From an uncultured Collinsella sp. (GTDB taxonomy: Bacteria > Actinomycetota > Coriobacteriia > Coriobacteriales > Coriobacteriaceae), in the NCBI GenBank assembly GCA_902461085.1, contig CABPWH010000058.1, positions 1 to 11,731 on the forward strand: a stretch of DNA of 11,731 nucleotides, read 5' to 3'. Made by a program: the position numbers and the translations under genes. The notes under the pieces were generated by a model. It saw only the letters and a program-made list of their open reading frames with translations, was not told the DNA's origin and did not search any database. The number at the start of each line of letters is the position of its first letter. The stretch's first letter is position 1. Positions 1 to 6,779 of this stretch are shown piece by piece.

Positions 1-230
1 CGCGGAGCCTCTTCCCAGCGCTTAGCGGGGGCAAGCCACGGCCTGCACGTATTGAAAAAATCATCATCGAATCTATCAGTATGGCATCGGACAAAACGTT
101 TTGCCCCACCAGTTGTCGAATTACCGCGCCGCCGTCACATATCAAACGCCAAAATGTGCGAGACTGTCTTGTGCAATTGTGTCGGCCGAGGGAGCGCCGG
201 CGCTCGATTCGCATGGAGTAACCCACAACG
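1..230. other. Leader region upstream of the DXS-like gene, no convincing gene
   Basis: No gene can be supported here. Two forward frames are open at the window edge. One stops at 23-25 and could be the last few codons of an upstream gene (peptide AEPLPSA). Another stays open from 3 to the TAA at 219-221, but its peptide is Arg/Cys-rich with rare AGG and CGA codons and looks non-coding. The stretch from about 50 to 130 is clearly more AT-rich than the flanking sequence, as expected of a promoter region. It contains TTGAAA at 52-57 but no well-spaced -10 box that I would defend. A perfect 12-nt palindrome lies at 92-103. Confidence 0.5.
92..103. promoter_or_regulatory. 12-nt palindrome, candidate operator
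   Basis: CAAAACGTTTTG is a perfect palindrome with a central CG, in the AT-rich leader of the DXS-like gene about 130 nt before its start. LacI-family operators often have such a centre, so it is a possible repressor site. No regulator gene is visible in the window. The palindrome is short and could be chance. Confidence 0.3.
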
Positions 231-2012
231 ATGCTGCTTACGCAAACGACAACGCCCGAGGACGTCAAGGCTCTCGACCGCGCCGAGCTTCCGCTGCTCT
301 GCGGCGAGATTCGCCACGCCATCCTCGAAAGCTCCGCCGCTGTCGGCGGACACGTTGCCCCCAACCTGGGCGTCGTTGAGCTTACGGTTGCGCTTCATCG
401 CGTGTTTAACTCCCCTATCGACAAGATTGTCTTTGACGTTTCGCACCAGACCTACGCCCACAAGGCGCTGACGGGACGCGCGTACACTTATATCGATCCG
501 AAGCGTTATGGTGAGGCTTCTGGCTTTGCCAATCCCGACGAGTCCGAGCATGACCTGTTTGCCATGGGGCACACCTCCACGTCGGTGAGCCTGGGCTGCG
601 GCCTGGCGCACGCTCGTGACCTGGCGGACGATGCATACAACGTCATCGCCATCATTGGCGACGGCTCGCTTTCGGGCGGCCTGGCGTTTGAGGGCTTCAA
701 CAATGCCGCCGATCTCGATAGCAACCTGATCATCATCGTCAACGATAACGACCAGTCCATCGCCGAGAACCACGGTGGCCTCTATCGCAATCTGGCCGAG
801 CTGCGCGCCAGCAACGGTACCTGTGAGCGCAACGTTTTCCGCGCGATGGGGCTCGACTACCGCTATCTGGACGCCGGTAACGATGTGGTGGCCCTCGTCG
901 ACGCGCTGCAGGAGCTGCGCAATATCGATCACCCCATCGTGCTGCACGTCTCGACCGCCAAGGGCAAGGGCTTTGAGCCAGCCCAAAACGACCCCGAGCG
1001 CTGGCATCACGTAGGCCCCTTTGACATGGCGACCGGCCGCAAGCTCTGCCCGGGCCATCCGAGCGAGCCCGCACCGCGCACCTATGCCGACATTACGGGC
1101 GAGGCGCTCAGCACCGCCATCGAGCGCGATTCGCAGGTCGTGGGCATCACGGCCGCCACGCCCTACATCATGGGCTTTACACCCGAGCTTCGCGCTGCGG
1201 CAGGTAAGCAGTTTGTCGACGTGGGTATTGCCGAGGAGCACGCCGTAACTTTTGCCACCGCGCTTGCGCGCTCGGGCGCCAAGCCAGTCTTTGGTGTGTA
1301 CGGCACGTTTTTGCAGCGCGCCTACGACGAGCTGTGGCACGACCTGTGCCTCAACGATGCCCCCGCAACCATCTTGGTGTTTGGCGCGTCGATCTTTGGC
1401 ACCACATCCGAGACGCACCTCTCGTTCTTTGATATTTCCATGCTGGGCGCTCTTCCCAACATGCGCTACTTGGCGCCGGCCTGCATGGAGGAATACCTGT
1501 CCATGCTGAGCTGGTCGCTCGACCACCGCGAGCATCCCGTGGCGATCCGCGTACCGGGCATTGGCCTGGTTAGCCGCCCCGATTTGGCGCCCGCCGAGGA
1601 CACCGACTACAGCGCCGTTCGCTACAACGTGGTGCGCCAGGGCCGCGACGTTGCCGTGCTCGCGCTCGGCGATTTCTTTGAGCTAGGCGAGCGTGTGGCA
1701 AACCGCTTGGCCGCCGAGTACGGTATCGAAGCCACGCTCGTCAACCCGCGCTTCGCAACCGAGCTCGACCGCGAGTTCCTCGACAGCCTTGCCGCCGAGC
1801 ATCGCGTCGTCGTCACCCTCGAGGACGGCATCTTGGACGGCGGCTGGGGCGAGCGCGTGGCGTGCTACCTGGCCTGCACGCCCGTGCGCACGCGCACCTT
1901 CGGCATCGCCAAGGGCTTCCCCGACCGCTACGACCCCAACGAGCTGCTCGCTCAGAACGGTATGACGGTCGAGAACATGGCCGCCGAAGCCGTAAGGCTA
2001 CTCAACGAGTAA
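231..2012 (+). CDS. DXS-family thiamine-diphosphate enzyme (divergent 1-deoxy-D-xylulose-5-phosphate synthase-like)
   Basis: This 593-residue protein has the three-domain DXS/transketolase fold: a ThDP-binding domain (about 10-265), a pyrimidine-binding domain (about 283-445) and a C-terminal domain (about 465-590). DXS joins pyruvate and glyceraldehyde-3-phosphate in the cytosol to start the MEP isoprenoid pathway. Cofactor residues are all visible: His41 in GGH, the GDG...N motif (Asp144, Asn173), Glu335 in GIAEEH, and the Y-GTFLQR block (Tyr357, Arg363). His396 matches E. coli His431. However, the positions matching E. coli Arg420, Asp427 and Arg478, which hold the substrate phosphate and hydroxyls, are Gly385, Thr392 and Gly443. 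The flexible linker after residue 185 is about 30 residues shorter than in E. coli DXS, which explains the short length. The start at 231 follows GGAG at 215-218; the in-frame ATG at 213 is stopped at once. I am sure of the family but unsure that it makes DXP; an acyloin- or ketose-forming paralog is possible. Confidence 0.85.
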   Translation: MLLTQTTTPEDVKALDRAELPLLCGEIRHAILESSAAVGGHVAPNLGVVELTVALHRVFNSPIDKIVFDVSHQTYAHKALTGRAYTYIDPKRYGEASGFANPDESEHDLFAMGHTSTSVSLGCGLAHARDLADDAYNVIAIIGDGSLSGGLAFEGFNNAADLDSNLIIIVNDNDQSIAENHGGLYRNLAELRASNGTCERNVFRAMGLDYRYLDAGNDVVALVDALQELRNIDHPIVLHVSTAKGKGFEPAQNDPERWHHVGPFDMATGRKLCPGHPSEPAPRTYADITGEALSTAIERDSQVVGITAATPYIMGFTPELRAAAGKQFVDVGIAEEHAVTFATALARSGAKPVFGVYGTFLQRAYDELWHDLCLNDAPATILVFGASIFGTTSETHLSFFDISMLGALPNMRYLAPACMEEYLSMLSWSLDHREHPVAIRVPGIGLVSRPDLAPAEDTDYSAVRYNVVRQGRDVAVLALGDFFELGERVANRLAAEYGIEATLVNPRFATELDREFLDSLAAEHRVVVTLEDGILDGGWGERVACYLACTPVRTRTFGIAKGFPDRYDPNELLAQNGMTVENMAAEAVRLLNE

Positions 2013-2013
2013 G

Positions 2014-2055
2014 AAAACCTCCGCAAGGGAAGCATCCCTGCGGAGGTTTTAATTT
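2014..2055 (+). terminator. Intrinsic terminator of the DXS-like gene
   Basis: It begins two bases after the stop codon. The left arm (2014-2030) pairs with the right arm (2035-2050) in a 16-bp stem with a single bulged A and a 4-nt loop. The stem core is ACCTCCGC/GCGGAGGT, and the right arm ends in TTTT followed by AATTTT. This is a strong rho-independent terminator, which isolates the gene from the ABC operon downstream. Confidence 0.93.
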
Positions 2056-2069
2056 TCGCGACGCGATTA

Positions 2070-2124
2070 TCTCAATCTGTAACATCTAGAGCCCGAATTC
2101 CCGTCTAACTGTTACAGATTGAGA
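2070..2124. repeat. Intergenic hairpin element, copy 1 of 2
   Basis: Arms of 21 nt (2070-2090 and 2104-2124) flank a 13-nt loop. The outer 15 nt of each arm (TCTCAATCTGTAACA and its complement) pair perfectly; the inner six contain two mismatches. It lies in the 376-nt gene-free spacer between the DXS-like gene and the ABC operon, just after the terminator. The 55-nt design is repeated at exactly 80-nt spacing at 2150-2204. Its function is unknown. A dispersed palindromic repeat, a MITE remnant or a processed RNA hairpin would all fit. Confidence 0.8.
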
Positions 2125-2149
2125 CATTCGAATTCCCCTGAAGAGAAAA

Positions 2150-2204
2150 TCTCGATCTGTAACAGTTAGAACCCATTTCCTCGTCTACCTGTTACAGATT
2201 GAGA
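2150..2204. repeat. Intergenic hairpin element, copy 2 of 2
   Basis: It has the same architecture as copy 1: 21-nt arms (2150-2170 and 2184-2204) and a 13-nt loop. The arms differ from each other at two positions (TCTCG versus TCTCA, and AGTTAGA versus AGGTAGA). The loops of the two copies are also alike (ACCCATTTCCTCG here, GCCCGAATTCCCG in copy 1), so the whole unit appears to have been duplicated, not just the arms. The 25-nt spacer between the copies repeats part of the loop (CGAATTCCC). Confidence 0.8.
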
Positions 2205-2241
2205 CAAAGCAGCGAGGCAGGCCGTCACATCTGCAAGAACC

Positions 2242-2269
2242 ACCACAAAGGTGCCTGTCCCTTTTTGGT
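2242..2269. repeat. Short REP-like hairpin with GGTGCCTGTCCC loop
   Basis: The arms ACCACAAA (2242-2249) and TTTTTGGT (2262-2269) pair with one mismatch around the 12-nt loop GGTGCCTGTCCC. From memory, GGGACAGGCACC-type cores occur as dispersed palindromic repeats in several bacterial genomes. I cannot check copy number here. No transposase gene lies in the window. Confidence 0.4.
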
Positions 2270-2315
2270 AGGTAGAATAACCCATAAGGTAAGTATGTTT
2301 CTGAGTTATTTCGTG

Positions 2316-2345
2316 TTGACCCATTTGAGCGCGATAGGGTATAAC
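2316..2345 (+). promoter_or_regulatory. Sigma70-type promoter of the amino-acid ABC operon
   Basis: A -35 box TTGACC (2316-2321) and a -10 box TATAAC (2340-2345) are separated by 18 nt. Transcription would start near 2352, leaving a leader of about 37 nt before the ATG at 2389. This is the best promoter match in the window. No riboswitch-like structure fits in the short leader. Confidence 0.75.
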
Positions 2346-2388
2346 TCTACTCAACCGCTAGGGATTTTATTGAGAAAGGTGTTCTACC

Positions 2389-3384
2389 ATGAGCAAGAAC
2401 CTCTCCCAGCAGGTCGTTCTCGACCGCCGCGGCTTCGTTGCCGCCACCTTCGCAACCGTCGCCGGCCTTGGTCTTGCCGGCTGCTCCGACACCAGCGCCG
2501 AGGCCGACAAGGGTTCCGCCGCCGGCTCCTCCAAGGGCTCCGAGGATACCGAGGCTTCCACCACGCTCGACGCTAAGGCATTCGACAAGCTCGTCGACAA
2601 CGGCCCCAAGGCCGATGACGACGCCATCGCCGCCAGCACCTGGGCGACGGCCGTCAAGGACGCCGGCGTCTTTAAGATCGGTGGCGTTCAGACCTCCACG
2701 CTCTTCTCCCTCCTCAACGAGAAAGACGGTCAGACCCGCGGCTTCGATGCCGGCATCGCGCAGCTTCTGTCCAACTACATCTTGGGCGAGAACAAGGTCG
2801 AGATCACCCAGGTGACCTCGGACACGCGCGAGTCCGTCCTGCAGAACGGCCAGGTCGATGCCGTCTTTGCCACCTACACCATCACTGACGAGCGCAAGAA
2901 GCTCGTCTCCTTCGCCGGCCCCTACTACTACACCCAGCAGGCCATCCTGGTGCTCGCCGATAACGACGACATCAAGAGCGTCGACGACCTGGCCGACAAG
3001 AACGTCGCCGTCCAGTCTGGCTCCAACGGCCCCGCCATCCTGGAGGAGTTCGCTCCCAAGGCCAGCCAACAGGAGTTCAAGACCGACGAGGAGGCCCGCC
3101 AGGCACTCCAGCAGGGTCGCGTTGACGCCTACGTCATCGATAACAACATGCAGCAGAGCGCCCTGGTCCGCGAGCCCGGCAAGTACAAGATCGCCGGCAA
3201 GCCCTTCGGCAGCAAGGAGCCCTATGGCATTGGCCTGCCGCTCGATTCCGACGGTGTCGCCTTTGTCAACGACTTCCTTAAGAAGATTGAGGACGATGGC
3301 ACCTGGACCGAGCTGTGGCAGATCTGCATCGGCGACCGTACGGGCGACACCAATGTTCCCGAGCTGCCCGAGATCGGCGCCTAG
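2389..3384 (+). CDS. Polar amino-acid ABC transporter substrate-binding lipoprotein
   Basis: This 331-residue extracellular solute-binding protein of family 3 (SBP_bac_3) captures a polar amino acid, probably glutamate, glutamine or similar, for the permease pair that follows. It starts with a lipoprotein signal: basic DRRGF at 12-16, a hydrophobic stretch, then the lipobox LAGC with lipidated Cys32. The twin Arg resembles a Tat motif, so Tat export is possible. A Ser/Ala/Glu-rich tether covers about 33-59. The binding domain starts near residue 94. The family block TYTITDERKK and the following PYY lie at 162-180, with the ligand-contact candidates Arg147 and Asp251. A ribosome binding site AAAGGTG sits 7 nt before the ATG. 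The family is clear from the motif and context. The exact ligand cannot be read from the sequence. Confidence 0.92.
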   Translation: MSKNLSQQVVLDRRGFVAATFATVAGLGLAGCSDTSAEADKGSAAGSSKGSEDTEASTTLDAKAFDKLVDNGPKADDDAIAASTWATAVKDAGVFKIGGVQTSTLFSLLNEKDGQTRGFDAGIAQLLSNYILGENKVEITQVTSDTRESVLQNGQVDAVFATYTITDERKKLVSFAGPYYYTQQAILVLADNDDIKSVDDLADKNVAVQSGSNGPAILEEFAPKASQQEFKTDEEARQALQQGRVDAYVIDNNMQQSALVREPGKYKIAGKPFGSKEPYGIGLPLDSDGVAFVNDFLKKIEDDGTWTELWQICIGDRTGDTNVPELPEIGA

Positions 3385-3472
3385 GCAGCGAGCCTGGTAA
3401 CGGCCGCAACGAAACCATACGGAAACGCATGATGCGCTTTATTGCGGTAAACTGTTTCCTCACTGAGTTGTC

Positions 3473-3502
3473 GGGGCTTCCGTACACACGGGAGCCCCTT
3501 TC
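3473..3502 (+). terminator. Intercistronic hairpin, probable attenuator between binding protein and permease
   Basis: The arms GGGGCTTCCGT (3473-3483) and ACGGGAGCCCC (3488-3498) form an 11-bp stem with one T-G pair and an ACAC loop, followed by the short T run TTTCCTT. It lies in the 138-nt gap between the binding-protein stop and the first permease, 20 nt before the permease ribosome binding site. A leaky terminator here is the usual way to make more binding protein than membrane subunits. It could instead act as an mRNA-stabilising 3' end. Confidence 0.75.
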
Positions 3503-3522
3503 CTTATCGGCAGGAGGTCCGC

Positions 3523-4182
3523 ATGAGTCTCTCCGAACTCTGGTCGCTCTATGGCCAGAACTATATCGACGCGCTGCTAGCAACCTGGGGCATGACGCTT
3601 GAGTCGTTTGCCATCGCCATGGTACTGGCCGTCGCCGTCACCGTGATGCGCGTGTCGCCGCTCAAGCCGCTGCGCGTCTTTGGCGACCTGTATGTCCAGG
3701 TCTTCCGTAACATCCCCGGCATCGCGCTGCTCATCATCGTCGTCTACGCACTGCCACCGCTCAAGGTCGTCCTGCCCTACCGCACCTGTGTTATCGTCGC
3801 CACGGTCCTTTTGGGCTCGGCCTTTGGTTCCGAGAACTTTATGAGCGGCATCAACACCGTCGGCGTCGGTCAGGTCGAAGCCGCCCGTTCGCTCGGCATG
3901 AGCTTTAACCGCATCCTCGCCAAGATCGTGATTCCACAGGCGCTGCGTTCGAGCGTGCTGCCCATGACCAACCTCTTTATCGCCGTCATGCTCACCACCG
4001 CGCTCGGCAGTCAGGTGCCGCTTAAACCGCAGGAGCTCACCGGCGTGGTGAGCTACATCAACACGCGCTCGCTCGGCGGCGTCGCCGCGTTCTTTATCTC
4101 GGCGCTCGGCTACCTGGGCACGGCCTTTGTGGTGAGCCACATTGGCAACTACATCGATAAGAAGGTGAGGATCCTCCGATGA
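3523..4182 (+). CDS. Polar amino-acid ABC transporter permease (first subunit)
   Basis: This 219-residue inner-membrane permease of the His/Glu/Gln/Arg family is one half of the transmembrane channel. It has several hydrophobic segments (about 25-43, 66-80, 88-102, 147-163 and 185-205). The cytoplasmic EAA loop is clear at about 116-142 (GQVEAARSLGMS, then IVIPQALR), which docks on the ATPase. Its closest style is the glutamate GluC-type subunit. AGGAGG at 3512-3517 sits 5 nt before the ATG, fixing the start. The stop overlaps the next gene by 4 nt (ATGA), so the two permeases are translationally coupled. Confidence 0.92.
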   Translation: MSLSELWSLYGQNYIDALLATWGMTLESFAIAMVLAVAVTVMRVSPLKPLRVFGDLYVQVFRNIPGIALLIIVVYALPPLKVVLPYRTCVIVATVLLGSAFGSENFMSGINTVGVGQVEAARSLGMSFNRILAKIVIPQALRSSVLPMTNLFIAVMLTTALGSQVPLKPQELTGVVSYINTRSLGGVAAFFISALGYLGTAFVVSHIGNYIDKKVRILR

Positions 4183-5012
4183 GCAAGCACTCCTCCCCCG
4201 CGCTCACCATGCGCGATGCGCTCTACGAGGCTCCCGGCCCCAAGATGCGCGCCAAGATTCGCATCGGCACCGCCATCTCGCTTGTTGCCGTCGCCGCGCT
4301 CGTCGCCCTCGTGTTGCAGCGCTTTTATGTGACCGGCCAGCTTTCGGTCCACTATTGGTATTTCTTTACGCACCTCACCACCTGGAAGTTCTTGCTTGCC
4401 GGCTTTGAGGGCACCGTTAAAGTCGCACTCACCGCTGGCGCCATCGCGCTGGTGCTGGGCTTAGCCCTTATGCTCGGCCGCACCAGCGACATTATGCCGC
4501 TGCAGCTGGTCTGCCGCGTGCTCACCGATTTCTTCCGTGGCGTACCGAGCCTGCTGTTCATCTACTTCTTCTTTTTGGTGCTGCCCCAGTACAAAATTGC
4601 GCTGCCGTCGTTTTGGATGCTCACGCTTCCCGTCGCGCTCGCTGCCGCCGGCGTGCTGGCCGAGATCTTCCGCGCCGGCGTCAACGCCGTGCCGCGCGGC
4701 CAGGTCGAGGCAGCCCAGGCACTCGGTCTCTCCAAGGCTAAAATCACCTTTAAAATCGTGTTGCCGCAGGCTATTCGGTTTATCATTCCATCCTTGATTT
4801 CGCAGCTTGTGGTCGTGGTCAAGGACACCACCGTCGCCTACGTTGTGAGCTACCCCGACCTCATGCAAAACGCCCGCGTGCTCATTACCAACTACGACGC
4901 CCTCGTGTCGGTCTACCTGGTAATCGCGGTCATCTACATCCTCATCAACGTCGCGATCAACAAGGCCGCTGTCTATGTTTCGCACAAGACCGGCGCGACC
5001 ATCATCCGCTAA
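4179..5012 (+). CDS. Polar amino-acid ABC transporter permease (second subunit)
   Basis: This 277-residue permease pairs with the preceding one to form the transmembrane core. It begins with about 27 cytoplasmic residues, then has a first membrane segment at about 29-47 and further segments after residue 70. The EAA loop spans about 173-200 (RGQVEAAQALGLS, then IVLPQAIR). The longer N-terminus with an extra helix resembles GluD-type subunits. The start codon overlaps the upstream stop, and GGTGAGG just upstream serves as ribosome binding site. The ATPase gene follows after 36 nt. Confidence 0.92.
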   Translation: MSKHSSPALTMRDALYEAPGPKMRAKIRIGTAISLVAVAALVALVLQRFYVTGQLSVHYWYFFTHLTTWKFLLAGFEGTVKVALTAGAIALVLGLALMLGRTSDIMPLQLVCRVLTDFFRGVPSLLFIYFFFLVLPQYKIALPSFWMLTLPVALAAAGVLAEIFRAGVNAVPRGQVEAAQALGLSKAKITFKIVLPQAIRFIIPSLISQLVVVVKDTTVAYVVSYPDLMQNARVLITNYDALVSVYLVIAVIYILINVAINKAAVYVSHKTGATIIR

Positions 5013-5048
5013 CGCTTTACCATTTCGAGTCATAAGGAGCCGAGCACC

Positions 5049-5813
5049 ATGGCACAGAGCACTTCTTCCACCGGCAATCAGCCGCTGATCGAGCTCAAAC
5101 ACGTCGATAAGCACTATGGCGACCTGCACGTCCTCAACGACATCAATCTCTCGGTCGACCGCGGCGAGGTCGTCGTTGTAATTGGCCCCTCGGGCTCGGG
5201 CAAGTCGACCATGTGCCGCACCATCAACCGCCTGGAAACCATCGACTCGGGCGAGATCCTCATCGAAGGCGAGCCCCTGCCGCAAGAAGGCAAGGACCTT
5301 GCCCGCATGCGCGCCGAACTGGGCATGGTGTTCCAACAGTTCAACCTGTTTGCACATATGACGGTGCTGCAGAACGTCATGCTGGGACCGGTCGATGTGC
5401 TGGGTGTCTCCAAAGACGAGGCCCGCGAGCGCGCCATGGACCTGCTGGGCCGCGTGGGTGTGGCCGAGCAGGCCGATAAGGTGCCCGCACAGCTCTCGGG
5501 CGGCCAGCAACAGCGCGTAGCCATCGCCCGCTCGCTTGCCATGCAGCCCAAGGCCATGCTTTTTGACGAGCCCACGAGCGCCCTTGATCCCGAGATGATC
5601 AACGAGGTGCTCGAGGTCATGGTGCGCTTGGCGCAGCAGGGCATGACGATGATCGTCATCACGCACGAGATGAACTTTGCCCGCCGTGTGGCCGACCGCG
5701 TCGTCTTTATGGCCGACGGCCAGATCGTGGAAACCGGCACGCCCGACGAGTTCTTCGACCACCCCCAGACCAAGCGCGCCCAGGACTTCCTCAACTCCAT
5801 CAAGGGCCACTAA
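5049..5813 (+). CDS. Polar amino-acid ABC transporter ATP-binding protein
   Basis: This 254-residue cytoplasmic ATPase drives the importer. All nucleotide-binding motifs are intact and correctly spaced: Walker A GPSGSGKST at 46-54, Q-loop Gln96 in VFQQFNLF, signature LSGGQQQR at 149-156, Walker B MLFDEP at 170-175 with catalytic Glu174, D-loop SALD, and the H-loop His206 in ITHEM. Length and motifs are typical of the GlnQ/GluA/HisP group. AAGGAG at 5034-5039 lies 9 nt before the ATG. No terminator follows, so it is probably co-transcribed with the hydrolase gene 51 nt downstream. Confidence 0.95.
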   Translation: MAQSTSSTGNQPLIELKHVDKHYGDLHVLNDINLSVDRGEVVVVIGPSGSGKSTMCRTINRLETIDSGEILIEGEPLPQEGKDLARMRAELGMVFQQFNLFAHMTVLQNVMLGPVDVLGVSKDEARERAMDLLGRVGVAEQADKVPAQLSGGQQQRVAIARSLAMQPKAMLFDEPTSALDPEMINEVLEVMVRLAQQGMTMIVITHEMNFARRVADRVVFMADGQIVETGTPDEFFDHPQTKRAQDFLNSIKGH

Positions 5814-5864
5814 CCAGACCGCCCACCCGCCAGCCATGCCCATCCAAACTCGAAAGTTACACCT

Positions 5865-6674
5865 ATGATCGGAGCTCGCACTTCATCGTCATACACCCCA
5901 CACGTCGACGTCGCCCCCGCCGACCGCCCACTCATCCTCGTCGCACCGCGCTGGGAAGAGGCAGAGCCGTTTTTAACCGAGATGCTCTCCCCCAACGAGG
6001 AAATCGCAAGTGTCTTTGTCGATGCCATCCTTGCCGCTGGCGGCCTGCCGCTGCAGATGTCCATCACCGAGGACATTGAGGTCATCCGTCATTACGTTGA
6101 AATCGCTGACGGTATCGCCATTCCCGGCGGCCCCGATGTCAATCCCAAACGTTGGGGCGATGATCGACCCTACGACCCCACCCTTTGCTGCGAGATCCGC
6201 GATAGTTTTGAGTTTAAGCTGGTCGACGAGGCACTCCGCGCCAAAAAGCCGCTCTTTACCACCTGTCGCGGCACGCAGCTGCTCAATGTCGCCACTGGCG
6301 GCACCCTGTGCATGGATGTGCCGAGCCTGGGTGCTCGCGAGGGCCGCACGCAGTGGCGCCACACCCACGTGCTCAACGACCCCGTGCATCCCGTCGAGGT
6401 CGTGCCGGGCTCGCTGCTGGAGCGCGCGGTTGGCGGGCACAGGCTGATCCAGACCAACTCGGCACATCACTGCTGCGTCGATCGTCTGGGCAAAAGCACG
6501 CGTTTGGTCGCCAAGGCAACCGACGGCGTTCCCGAGTGCATCGAGGTCGAAGGCCAACCCTTCTGCCTGGGCGTGCAATGGCACCCTGAGTACACGTGGA
6601 AGACGCTCGAGACCGACTTTAACCTGTGGAAGTCGTTTGTCGAGGCAGCGGCAAAGGTTAAGCAGGCCCGTTAG
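5865..6674 (+). CDS. Gamma-glutamyl-gamma-aminobutyrate hydrolase-family protein (peptidase C26)
   Basis: This 269-residue cytoplasmic class I glutamine-amidotransferase-fold hydrolase cleaves gamma-glutamyl bonds in characterised relatives such as PuuD. The nucleophile is Cys134 in TTCRGTQLLNVATGGTL. His240 and Glu242 in GVQWHPEY complete the triad. The IPGGPDVNP block at 86-94 and NSAHH at 198-202 are family hallmarks. An N-terminal extension of about 20 residues precedes the conserved core; an N-terminal start further in cannot be excluded because the ribosome binding site is weak (GAAAG). It lies 51 nt after the ABC ATPase and before the operon terminator, so a role in processing an imported gamma-glutamyl compound is a reasonable inference. 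Nothing for a complete putrescine pathway is nearby, so I do not give the puuD name. Confidence 0.88.
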   Translation: MIGARTSSSYTPHVDVAPADRPLILVAPRWEEAEPFLTEMLSPNEEIASVFVDAILAAGGLPLQMSITEDIEVIRHYVEIADGIAIPGGPDVNPKRWGDDRPYDPTLCCEIRDSFEFKLVDEALRAKKPLFTTCRGTQLLNVATGGTLCMDVPSLGAREGRTQWRHTHVLNDPVHPVEVVPGSLLERAVGGHRLIQTNSAHHCCVDRLGKSTRLVAKATDGVPECIEVEGQPFCLGVQWHPEYTWKTLETDFNLWKSFVEAAAKVKQAR

Positions 6675-6695
6675 TTCGCGAACCGCACAACAGAC

Positions 6696-6738
6696 AAGGG
6701 CTCCCCGCCGGCCACATGGTCCGACGGGGAGCCCTTTT
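6696..6738 (+). terminator. Intrinsic terminator at the end of the ABC/C26 operon
   Basis: The arms AAGGGCTCCCCG (6696-6707) and CGGGGAGCCCTT (6725-6736) form a perfect 12-bp GC-rich stem with a 17-nt loop, ending in TTTT. It lies between convergent genes. On the minus strand the same stem is followed only by GTCTGTTG, so it may act weakly in that direction to stop the Hpt transcript. Confidence 0.92.
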
Positions 6739-6779
6739 ACCTATATGTAGCCGGCACACAGCCCAAGGCTCGCAAGCCC

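Noticed and set aside
3..221. Forward frame open from the window edge to TAA at 219-221, ending 9 nt before the DXS-like start
   Set aside because: The peptide is Arg/Cys-rich with rare codons and crosses the AT-rich promoter-like stretch. No family is recognisable. It is kept only as a note in the leader entry.
135..1535. 466-residue open frame on the minus strand
   Set aside because: It is the antisense shadow of the DXS-like gene, whose motifs are unambiguous on the plus strand. Its peptide is low-complexity Gly/Ala/Val/His/Arg, typical of high-GC antisense frames.
2070..2204. Possible short CRISPR array
   Set aside because: The repeated units alternate in orientation and form hairpins. 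Spacers are not of uniform unique sequence, there are only four arms, and no cas genes are present.
2346..2388. Possible riboswitch or T-box ahead of the ABC operon
   Set aside because: The predicted promoter leaves only about 37 nt of leader, too short for such elements, and no specific motif is seen.
2347..3069. 240-residue minus-strand frame over the binding-protein gene
   Set aside because: It is antisense to a clear lipoprotein gene and would begin inside it without a ribosome binding site.
4461..5843. 460-residue open frame on the minus strand over the permease and ATPase genes
   Set aside because: It is antisense to two genes with complete family motifs, and its His/Asp/Gly-rich composition fits a shadow frame.
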